The notes under the pieces were generated by a model that saw nothing but the letters and a program-made list of their open reading frames with translations, was not told the DNA's origin and did not search any database. DNA of 12,500 bases from Halisarca cf. caerulea (lineage: Eukaryota; Porifera; Demospongiae; Chondrillida; Halisarcidae). Positions 1 through 12,500 of the stretch are shown here, in pieces. Location: contig CAUJGJ010000487.1 of NCBI GenBank assembly GCA_963170055.1, positions 387,701 to 400,200 of the forward strand. The letters are read 5' to 3'. The number at the start of each line of letters is the position of its first letter. The first letter of the stretch is position 1. The translations under genes were made by a program, and so were the position numbers.

Positions 1-159
1 GAAGGAAGGAAAGGGAAAGCCCCTGAAGTGACCATATGTATGTTATACTCTTCACAAGCACTAAAACTACCACAAGTCACCTTTTGGGCAATTGCCTATG
101 CCTAAATGCACCTTACACCATTTTGTTTTTGCATCATCCCTTCATATGGAGAGCCATCA
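1..159. other. Unassigned flank, no feature seen
   Basis: Ordinary mixed-composition DNA starting with a short purine run. I see no coding frame, splice-flanked exon or repeat here. Because the P450 gene runs leftward, this should be intron or a further exon of it, but I recognise no P450 peptide on the minus strand. Confidence 0.5.
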
Positions 160-782
160 TACTCCATACTAGGTAGGGGTCACAATGAAAAATATCATTG
201 CTGTCAAAAACATGCGAAAATCATGTGTTAGGTGAAAATCAGTACGGTGAATCTAATGGAGGTAACCGCTTTTCGATTGGCTGATTTATGACCAAGTTAT
301 GCGTAAAATCATAACTTTGGTGTAGCACAGATGGTTTAAGTAGGGCAATCTCCTCCAATTTTCTACCATGGATAACCGAGGGATGAATCAACCTTGCACA
401 GTGTGAAGGTTTGTTTTGTGTATGTTTTGAGCTTGTAAGGACGTTTAGTGTGGAACTTTTCATGACCCCCATCCGACATATGCAAGGATAACTGTCCGAA
501 ATACACCTTTTCTTTCCCTTTCCTAGTTGATCATGACAGTGGTGAGTATCTGCTACAATTTTGGATCCATTTCATGTAACTCCACATTGGTGGAAAGTAA
601 TCTTCCAGCGCATTGCACCAAAATTATGATTAATTTTTCTGCGTAACTTGGTCATACTTCGACTGATCGAAAAATGGTTACCACCATTAGATTCGCCGTA
701 CTGACTTCCATCTAAAACATCAGTTTCGGATGTTTCCGACAGCAATGAATTTTACGTTGTGACTCCTATTCCAGAGTATAGC
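160..782. mobile_element. Foldback (long inverted repeat) element
   Basis: The left arm (about 163-325) and the reverse complement of the right arm (about 622-780) align along most of their length at roughly 75 percent by eye. Shared landmarks are GTCACAA near both outer ends, CATTGCTGTC, CAGTACGG followed by GAATCTAATGG, GGTAACC, and GACCAAGTTA. The unpaired centre is about 300 bp. Long imperfect arms around a non-coding centre are typical of non-autonomous foldback elements or large MITEs. The open frame on the minus strand at 239-472 lies in the arm and looks fortuitous. Element ends are approximate and I could not define a target-site duplication. Confidence 0.7.
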
Positions 783-975
783 TCATTCACTCAGCCTGAT
801 CTCTCTATCATTTTATTTGTTACTACATCTTTTTAACCAAACTTTCTTATTTTTGGAATCTTCATAGTCCTTGTTTCTTTTGTGTTTTGCCCTTTGCCAC
901 TTTTTCTTTTCTGGGTGCCACTTAGCCTCTGGCTAAAGGTTCCCCAGGTTAAATAAGAATACCTGATACCTGATG
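783..975. other. T-rich non-coding stretch, possible retroposon tail
   Basis: A T-rich stretch ends in a small stem (TTAGCC, then GGCTAA), GGTTAAATAAGAATA and the doublet ACCTGAT ACCTGAT. A stem followed by a short tandem tail resembles the 3' end of a CR1/L2-like LINE or its SINE, but no coding remnant is present and the identification is weak. Confidence 0.2.
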
Positions 976-1162
976 CAGTCAGACCTCACTTATCCACACA
1001 CAGCCGTTCTGGATGAAATTGTGGATAAAGTGAGGGAACTGAATAAACGAAGGAGCAGTAGTATAGTGTACAGTAGGATTATTGCAGATTTGTTTCAACA
1101 AAAACTACTGCAGAAGGTGAGGGAACTGGATATCTGATGTGTGGATAAGTGAGGTCTCACTG
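976..1162. mobile_element. MITE family B, full copy
   Basis: This is a 187 bp non-coding element with near-perfect terminal inverted repeats of about 24 bp. The left end reads CAGTCAGACCTCACTTATCC. The right end, reverse complemented, differs by one base (CAGTGAGACC...). Further copies or fragments sharing internal blocks such as ACTATACTACTGCTCC and AACAAATCTGC occur at 1760-1817, 3874-3978 and 8815-8937. The CAGTG end resembles Tc1/mariner-type MITEs, but no TA duplication is evident at this copy. Confidence 0.8.
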
Positions 1163-1200
1163 CACGCGGCCCCCTAAAGATAGCATACTGAAATATAACA

Positions 1201-1757
1201 CAGTGGAACTCCTCTATCCCGGACACCTTGGAACCAGCAAGGGCTGTCCTGATTACTGAGGTGTCCTCATTTCTGTGGCAAGGCATAATGAATGATTTGG
1301 TTCCAGTGGCATGTGTCCACATAAGAGGGGTGTCCCCAATTCAGGGGTCTGGATTAGAGGGGTGTCTGCAATTCAGGGGTCTGGATTAGAGGGGTGTCTA
1401 CAATTCAGGGTCTGGATTAGAGGGGTGTCTACAATTCAGGGGTCTGGATTAGAGGGGTGTCTGCAATTCAGGGGTCTGGATTAGAGGGGTGTCTGCAATT
1501 CAGGGGTCTGGATCAGAGGGGTGTCTGCAATTCAGGGGTCTGGATCAGAGGGGCCGGTGTCTGCAATTCAGGGGTCTGGATTAGAGGGGTGTCTGCAATT
1601 CAGGGGTCTGGATTAGAGGGGTGTCTGCAATTCAGGGGTCTGGATTAGAGGGGTGTCTGCAATTCAGGGGTCTGGATTAGAGGGGTGTCTGCAATTCAGG
1701 GGTCTGGATTAGAGGGGTGTCTGCACTTCAGGGGGCTGGATAAGAGGGGGTCCACTG
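1201..1757. mobile_element. CAGTGG-ended MITE (family A) with amplified interior
   Basis: The left end CAGTGGAACTCCTCTA pairs with the reverse complement of the right end (CAGTGGACCCCCTCTTA). The left 130 bp carries imperfect repeats of a GGACACC/GGTGTCC theme, and the rest is the 32 bp minisatellite described separately. TA follows the right end at 1758-1759; the left flank is CA, so a TA target duplication is only half preserved. No transposase coding is present, so it is non-autonomous. The end sequence fits Tc1/mariner-like elements by inference. Confidence 0.7.
1331..1750. repeat. 32 bp minisatellite, 13 copies
   Basis: Thirteen head-to-tail units begin at 1331, 1363, 1395, 1426, 1458, 1490, 1522, 1558, 1590, 1622, 1654, 1686 and 1718. 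The unit begins TGTCTGCAATTCAGGGG and ends TCTGGATTAGAGGGG. One unit is 31 bp and one is 36 bp (an inserted CCGG). Units are almost identical apart from the first and last, which implies recent expansion. The array lies inside the family A MITE. The repetitive reading frame at 1457-1648 is a by-product of the repeat, not a gene. Confidence 0.95.
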
Positions 1758-1759
1758 TA

Positions 1760-1817
1760 CTACATAGTCCTGCTCTACACTATACTACTGCTCCCTCGTC
1801 GATCCAGTTTCCCACTG
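1760..1817. mobile_element. MITE family B fragment beside the P450 splice donor
   Basis: The block ACACTATACTACTGCTCC followed by a CCAGTTTCCC variant matches the interior of family B (reverse complement of the 976-1162 copy, and the 8815-8937 copy). It is wedged between the right end of the family A element and P450 exon 2. Its last bases, CACTGTA, overlap the inferred P450 5' splice site. Confidence 0.6.
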
Positions 1818-1820
1818 TAC

Positions 1821-2590
<770 letters not shown>

Positions 2591-2691
2591 CCTTCTAGAA
2601 CGGCTTGAAATGAAAAGCACAGAAGAATAGTTTCGAAATGTGAGAGTTCTTTGAGCTGTCCCAATATGCAACAACAGAGGAGGACGGACCA

Positions 2692-2699
2692 TATAAAAA
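2692..2699 (+). promoter_or_regulatory. TATA-like box for SHMT
   Basis: TATAAAAA in plus orientation, about 50 bp before the SHMT ATG. The spacing suits a very short 5' leader. This is motif evidence only. Confidence 0.4.
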
Positions 2700-2709
2700 C
2701 TCGACATAA

Positions 2710-2717
2710 TCACGTGA
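2710..2717. promoter_or_regulatory. Palindromic E-box TCACGTGA
   Basis: TCACGTGA is the preferred site of bHLH-zip factors of the USF, MITF/TFE and MYC/MAX type. It lies near the middle of the shared promoter. Mammalian SHMT2 is a known MYC target, which makes the motif suggestive, but binding here is inference. Confidence 0.45.
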
Positions 2718-2748
2718 TGTCCACTATTGGCGAGGGGCTGCGAGGAGT

Positions 2749-9134
<6,386 letters not shown>

Positions 9135-9193
9135 TCTTTCCTGGGTGCACTTTTGTTAAGCAAAAGAAAAAACATTTGCTTTCAGTAGTACGT

Positions 9194-9216
9194 AATATAT
9201 CCGGTGTTCAATATAA
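9194..9216 (+). terminator. Possible polyadenylation signals for SHMT
   Basis: AATATA occurs at 9194-9199 and AATATAAA at 9210-9217, 60-80 bases after the stop codon. No canonical AATAAA is present before the next gene, so variant hexamers are the best candidates. Confidence 0.25.
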
Positions 9217-9249
9217 ATTATTGTAAACTATTGGAGTGTAAAAAGTGAA

Positions 9250-9457
9250 AAAAGAGCGGGAAATTACTTAATTACCACTAATGTGTTTCCGGTTTTGTGT
9301 TTCCGGTTTATTACTTCAGACGAAAACTACAGAAGTAGTGAAACAGCCTTTGTCTAGTCTTTAGAATCCTTTTGAAGATCTTTCAAGAGACAAAGGCAGT
9401 TCTGAAGATTATCAAAGAGCATCGATCTCTTGCCCTTAAAGACGTCCATGTGAAAAG
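9250..9457 (+). promoter_or_regulatory. Promoter and 5' leader of the zinc-finger gene
   Basis: It contains an E2F-consensus element on the minus strand (TTTCCCGC, at 9256-9263) and two tandem copies of a 14 bp unit, GTGTTTCCGGTTTT-like, at 9283 and 9297. Each unit holds an ETS-type core (ACCGGAA on the minus strand). There is no TATA. Lack of TATA with ETS and E2F motifs is common for housekeeping-type promoters. Binding is not shown. Confidence 0.4.
9448..9453 (+). promoter_or_regulatory. Start-stop upstream ORF (ATG TGA)
   Basis: A minimal ATG-TGA lies 10 bases before the presumed zinc-finger start codon, in a different frame. Such elements can hold ribosomes and lower translation of the main frame. 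Confidence 0.35.
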
Positions 9458-9517
9458 ATGTCTAGCGAAAACACCGATGACAAGCCTTTTCGTTGTGACT
9501 ATCCGAATTGTGATCAG
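9458..9517 (+). CDS. C2H2 zinc-finger protein, first coding exon
   Basis: ATG opens a 20-codon exon, MSSENTDDKPFRCDYPNCDQ, followed by GTTTGT as a possible donor. KPFRCDYPNCDQ is the linker and the C-x4-C half of a classical C2H2 finger (compare the KPFxCxxxxC pattern of TGEKPF-linked fingers); the helix with the two His would come from the next exon. Unspliced, the frame stops after eight more codons, leaving half a finger, so splicing or pseudogenisation must be assumed. The donor is weak (T at +3). No second half-finger is recognisable in the remaining 3 kb. It starts 323 bp after the SHMT stop, head-to-tail. Probable nucleic-acid-binding nuclear protein; its identity is unknown. Confidence 0.5.
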
Positions 9518-9534
9518 GTTTGTGAAGATTTTGA

Positions 9535-9900
9535 AGTCTAGTTCGTAGAGTATACCTTTCCAGCCCCTTGAAGCGCGTGCGAGGCACATCGTACTACAAA
9601 TTCAACACAGCTACGTAATTTTTCTAAGTCGGGAAGAACCGAATAGGGCCATTACATCATTGCCTCTTTCCCTAAGCCGACATCTTACAATGATGTCATT
9701 GCCCCCCCGAATTCTTCAACTCTCGAAGCTTTCTCGGAGAAAACTTAGCCTACCTAACTCGTCAACGTTTGCTAGCGGTTTATTTGGTGGTTATAAGTGC
9801 GATTGTGTGCCGCTAAAGTTCCTCGGAGAGGATTTGCGCGAGGGATACCGCCCGAACAACCAGTTAACCGCAATATATGCGGAGTACCGCATATTTATGA
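9535..9900. other. Unassigned stretch downstream of the zinc-finger exon
   Basis: Presumably intron of the zinc-finger gene. I see no exon. Small palindromic pieces stand out: ATATGCGG at 9875-9882 pairs perfectly with CCGCATAT at 9887-9894. Confidence 0.4.
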
Positions 9901-9904
9901 TGAC

Positions 9905-10080
9905 CATTATAGGCTGCTCCATGGGACACCTCAGTGATATTAGTGCATCCCTTTATCCCTTTACAATGGCCACCTGTCTACAGAGGCCACTGTTGACTGC
10001 TCCATGGGACACCTCAGTGATACTAGTGCATCCCTTTACAATGGCCACCTGTCTACAGAGGCCACTGTAGACTGGCCTTT
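9905..10080. repeat. 75 bp minisatellite, second locus, about 2.3 copies
   Basis: Shares CTGCTCCATGG, CACCTCAGTGATA and CCACCTGTCTACAGAG with the 6499-6905 array. The spacing between copies is 83 bp (an 8 bp insertion, TATCCCTT-like) and then 75 bp. It is more diverged from the intron 5 array than that array's units are from each other, so the two loci expanded separately. The open frame here is an artefact. Confidence 0.9.
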
Positions 10081-10187
10081 AGGCCACTTTAATCGTTAAT
10101 GTGCCTCTCTAAAGAGACCAATAATTTTTCATTGTAAAGTGGTTTCATAGTGTGCTGGTATCACATAACAGACTCTTCATGTGCGTA

Positions 10188-10358
10188 CAGGCCCGGAGGA
10201 AGTGGCGGGGTATCTCGACCCAGCCTATGGTTGCAATGTCTTCCCATTCTGGTACTCTATAAAGCTGTAACCGATCAATTTGACATGTATTTTTGAGGTT
10301 TGATAGGAAAAGTGGTTGGGCCATTGCCCTAGCTGCCCTTAGTGGTTCCTCAGTCCTG
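10188..10358. mobile_element. Short hAT-like MITE, 171 bp
   Basis: The left end is CAGGCCCGGAGGAAGTGG; the right end read inward is CAGGACTGAGGAACC. Flanks GCGTA (10183-10187) and GCTTA (10359-10363) match at four of five bases, a possible 5 bp duplication like that of the larger element in SHMT intron 5. Non-coding. Confidence 0.5.
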
Positions 10359-10462
10359 GCTTATAAGTTTTCCACACAATTTCATGGCTGATTTCTAAGT
10401 GGTGTATGTTTGGTTGTGTATGCATTTTTCAAGGTGCTGGTCAAGTGGAGATTGTGTGCATG

Positions 10463-10484
10463 GCACACACACACACACACACAC
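10463..10484. repeat. (CA)11 microsatellite
   Basis: A short pure CA run in non-coding DNA. Confidence 0.95.
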
Positions 10485-10499
10485 ATAATGTCTATGCAC

Positions 10500-10690
10500 T
10501 TTCGTATAGCCAGACCCTCAACATGGTTCTTATTATGATATTATGTAGTCTCACGTAGCCAGACCCTAAACATGGCTCCTTTAACACGTGTGTGTAGTCT
10601 CACTTAGCCAGACCCTCAACATGGCTCCTTTATTATGTGTAGTCTTGCATAGCCAAACCTTCAACATGGCTCCATGATCTTTTATGCAAT
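10500..10690. repeat. 49 bp tandem repeat, 4 copies
   Basis: TAGCCAGACCCTCAACATGG recurs at 10507, 10556, 10605 and 10650 (spacings 49, 49, 45), linked by TAGTCTCAC-type sequence. Units differ by several substitutions, so this array is older than the 32 bp one. Confidence 0.9.
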
Positions 10691-11470
10691 GTCACTGCTT
10701 TGAGGCCTCTCATTTGTACGGAAGGATCAAAGAGGTTTTGGTTGGGCTACCTGAGACTGTATTACATATATTATGTGTTTTAAGTACTCAATTCATCACA
10801 AGTGGAAGCTAAGTTGAAAGAAGAGTTTTAAAATGTTCTCCAAAGGGGTTGTCTATTTTTTAGCGAAACTAAAACAGGTGTATTTGTATGACACTATGAC
10901 ATCATACGTACTTTGTGCTGGGGACGACCACCTGCAACCTTTTCATTTTCCACTTCCTCACTTTCGGGTGTTCCATGCAGGGAGATCCAAATGTGTGTTC
11001 ACGTGCACATATTTGGATAGGATTCACATGCTGTAGGTTTGGCATGTCATGTGAGGCAAAAAGTATGCGACTTTGTCCACCATAGCCACTACAATTTTTT
11101 TCCCAGTTTTTTGACGTGTAGTACTCAGTAAATCTACTGTGATTCTTAGTTATGCGATTTTCTTTCAAAATAGCATAGTACCGTAGGATGGGTTAAAAAT
11201 GCTGATTGCTCACTAGTTGCAAGAGTGCAAATATTAAAAACGCATTGTAGCCAACTATAGCCTGGCCTGTATGTATGTAGTTATATGTTAGGAAACGCAA
11301 TTATTAAAAACGCAATCTAGTGTGCATTCTCTTAAACGCAGTTGTTGCAATACACATTTAGAACCTGTCCTACGGTATCATAATTAAAAACACAGCATAA
11401 ATTTCCAATCCTATGGTATTTACTGCTAGTGAGTTATCTATTTTTATGAATAGTATTCATCAGTATAGTC
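10691..11470. other. Unassigned non-coding stretch
   Basis: No convincing exon. The open frames at 10833-11036 (plus) and 10902-11168 (minus) have no recognisable motif. Between about 11228 and 11400 a degenerate motif, ATTAAAAACGCA, recurs three or four times at irregular spacing. Confidence 0.5.
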
Positions 11471-11476
11471 TCTTTC

Positions 11477-11590
11477 CTGGCCTGACTTGAGGCCGCCATT
11501 TTGTTCTTACCAGGAAAGCTTCCCAGGAAAAATATAATGGTGGAAAATTTTCCCTGGGAGAACAAAATGGCGGCTGGAAGTGAGGTTAGG
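11477..11590. mobile_element. Small hairpin element with paired YY1-like motifs
   Basis: GCCGCCATTTTGTTC (11492-11506) and GAACAAAATGGCGGC (11560-11574) form a perfect 15 bp inverted repeat. Pairing continues imperfectly outward (CCT-x2-CCT-x-ACTT) and inward (CCAGG...CCTGG). Each arm contains AAAATGGCGGC, close to the YY1 consensus. It may be a tiny foldback element or a hairpin that arose locally. Confidence 0.65.
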
Positions 11591-11635
11591 AATGATACGT
11601 AAAAGAGTCAATGACGTAAACTGCCGTCTTGAAGG

Positions 11636-11887
11636 TGGTATGTGTACGCATGTACGTAGCTCTCTTGGAGGGCAGTCAGTACATACGTACATGTACAGTA
11701 CGGAGTGTATTGGTATCCCTTGAGAGAGCCCTACATACACATGTACACATGTACATACTGTACGTATGTACATGTGTACAAAAGACTGCCCCACCCCCAA
11801 GAAGTTTTGTAAGGTGTGTACACCCTAAACCCAACCTGGAATAGCATATACGTAAATGTACGTACATATTTTGTGTGTACGTACGTA
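11636..11887. repeat. GTAC/TGTACA-rich low-complexity palindromic region
   Basis: Dense in self-complementary ACGTACGT, ATGTACAT and TGTACATGTGTACA strings, hence many small overlapping hairpins. It ends next to the TA-flanked element at 11888. Frames on both strands here carry no motif. Confidence 0.7.
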
Positions 11888-12160
11888 CAGTGGAAATTCT
11901 ACTAAAGGACACTCTGAAATGCAGCCACCTCCTCTAACAGGGCAACACTACTCTGCCCATTTGAACTCCCTCACATTGAGATTCTAACTTTCAGAAAAAC
12001 AGGGAAACCTGTATATAAAGACCACCCAAGGGACCAAGTGATTTTGGTCTTTGTAGACAGGTGGTCCTTGTGTAGAGGTGTAATAGTATTGTTTTAATGG
12101 TTCCCTGACCAGTCTACAGTGGTCTCTATAGACGGGTGGTCTTTATGACAGGTCTCACTG
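11888..12160. mobile_element. TA-flanked CAGTG MITE, source of the 75 bp unit
   Basis: Begins CAGTGGAAATTCT, ends GGTCTCACTG, with TA immediately outside both ends (11886-11887 and 12161-12162), as expected for Tc1/mariner-type insertion. On the minus strand AAAGACCACCCGTCTA is followed exactly 75 bases later by AAGGACCACCTGTCTA, the same motif and spacing as the minisatellites at 6499 and 9905. It carries no coding sequence. Terminal repeats beyond CAGTG are poorly conserved. Confidence 0.7.
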
Positions 12161-12174
12161 TACATACGAAACGT

Positions 12175-12312
12175 ATGTATAAGAACACCTATTTATGTAT
12201 GTACATATACACCTGTACTTATGTTTGTACATATGCATACATATATACAGGACAGCTTACTGAGGTTTCAACGGTGTCCTTATTATTGGTATAGATGTTT
12301 TTCACTGTATGA
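12175..12312. other. TA-rich spacer with a degraded CAGTG-element fragment
   Basis: ATGTACATA-type low-complexity sequence, then at about 12245-12304 GAGGTTTCAACGGTGTCC and TTTTTCACTGTA, which recall the inner GGTGTCC theme and the end of family A. Fragmentary. Confidence 0.35.
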
Positions 12313-12500
12313 CTAAGGCTGCGTTTACACTAGAACGTTTTTGTGCGAATCCGTTTACGATCAGTGTGTCCCTGTACCGTTTTCGACCCGTTTACACACA
12401 GCGTTTTTGGAAAACGCACGAATTTAGAAACAACTATAGCCACGTGATGTGCACTTGACGTCTACCGCACGGTAAAAGTAACACTTCGGTTATTTGAGTA
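12313..12500 (+). mobile_element. Probable left end of another transposon, cut by the window
   Basis: GGCTGCGTTTACACTAG preceded by CTAA, then further CGTTTACAC and AACGTTTTT/CGTTTTTGG repeats and a CGTTTT-TGG-AAAACG palindrome. GC-starting ends next to TAA recall PIF/Harbinger-type MITEs, but the opposite end is outside the window, so this is a guess from the end sequence. Confidence 0.3.

Larger units (their letters stand above)
2591..2748. promoter_or_regulatory. 158 bp bidirectional promoter (P450 / SHMT)
   Basis: This is the whole space between the P450 start codon on the minus strand and the SHMT start codon on the plus strand. It holds a plus-oriented TATA-like box, a palindromic E-box and an inverted CCAAT motif (ATTGG at 2726-2730). 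Both genes must initiate within or very close to it. The TATA at 2692 would place an SHMT transcript start near 2720-2728, leaving a leader of about 25 bases. In that case the E-box and CCAAT lie at or just downstream of the SHMT start but upstream of the P450 start. Confidence 0.55.

Noticed and set aside
239..472. 77-residue frame on the minus strand
   Set aside because: It lies within the left arm and centre of the foldback element and shows no domain.
1095..1322. 75-residue frame on the minus strand, and the similar one at 3801-4025
   Set aside because: They cross MITE family A and B sequence; different copies are broken differently, as expected of non-coding repeats.
1331..1750. CRISPR array (regular repeats)
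   Set aside because: Units are contiguous with no unique spacers, and the genome is eukaryotic with introns. The same applies to 6499-6905, 9905-10080 and 10500-10690.
10833..11168. Overlapping plus and minus frames of 67 and 88 residues
   Set aside because: No motif, no splice-flanked continuation and no promoter evidence; length is within chance for this composition.
11507..11912. Frames across the GTAC-rich region
   Set aside because: Composed of low-complexity TVCTCV- or HVHMYI-like stretches and crossing a hairpin; no family resemblance.

Overview
The window comes from a eukaryotic nuclear genome, almost certainly an animal. Genes are split by GT-AG introns and carry Kozak-type starts. 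Intergenic gaps are very short (158 bp and 323 bp). Introns and flanks are full of small non-autonomous DNA transposons and (GT)n microsatellites. A CYP7/CYP8-like P450 and a C2H2 zinc finger beside a mitochondrial-type SHMT fit a marine invertebrate, and the compactness would suit a sponge, but the sequence alone cannot fix the taxon.

Layout. Positions 1-1820 are mostly repeats: a 620 bp foldback element, a 187 bp MITE with 24 bp terminal repeats, and a 557 bp CAGTGG-ended element whose inside has become a 13-copy, 32 bp minisatellite. Positions 1821-2590 (minus strand) hold the first two coding exons of a cytochrome P450; the rest lies beyond the left edge. Positions 2591-2748 are a 158 bp gap between two divergent start codons, with TATA, E-box and CCAAT motifs. 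Positions 2749-9134 (plus strand) are a complete serine hydroxymethyltransferase gene that I resolve into nine coding exons, every junction in phase, giving 490 residues. Its introns hold long (GT)n or (CA)n tracts, a pyrimidine and a purine tract, a 660 bp hAT-like element with a perfect 5 bp target duplication, a 75 bp minisatellite and MITE remnants. At 9458-9517 (plus) is the first coding exon of a C2H2 zinc-finger gene, behind a promoter with E2F-like and ETS-like motifs. From about 9535 to the end I see no further convincing exons, only repeats, a second hAT-like MITE, a TA-flanked CAGTG element and the start of another transposon at the right edge.

How the genes relate. SHMT makes glycine and 5,10-methylene-tetrahydrofolate from serine. 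Its first exon supplies a short basic mitochondrial-type leader, and a second in-frame ATG in a perfect Kozak context could yield a cytosolic form. The P450 probably oxidises a lipid or sterol in the ER. It is linked to SHMT by the shared promoter, not by any pathway visible here.

Most notable for follow-up: the dual-start SHMT architecture; UG-repeat tracts placed just after 5' splice sites, with complementary CA and UG tracts flanking exons 6 and 7; a tandem duplication that copied the P450 exon 1 splice donor; and evidence that the 75 bp minisatellites grew from the inside of a MITE still present in the window. I found no sign of a wholly new enzymatic or defence system.
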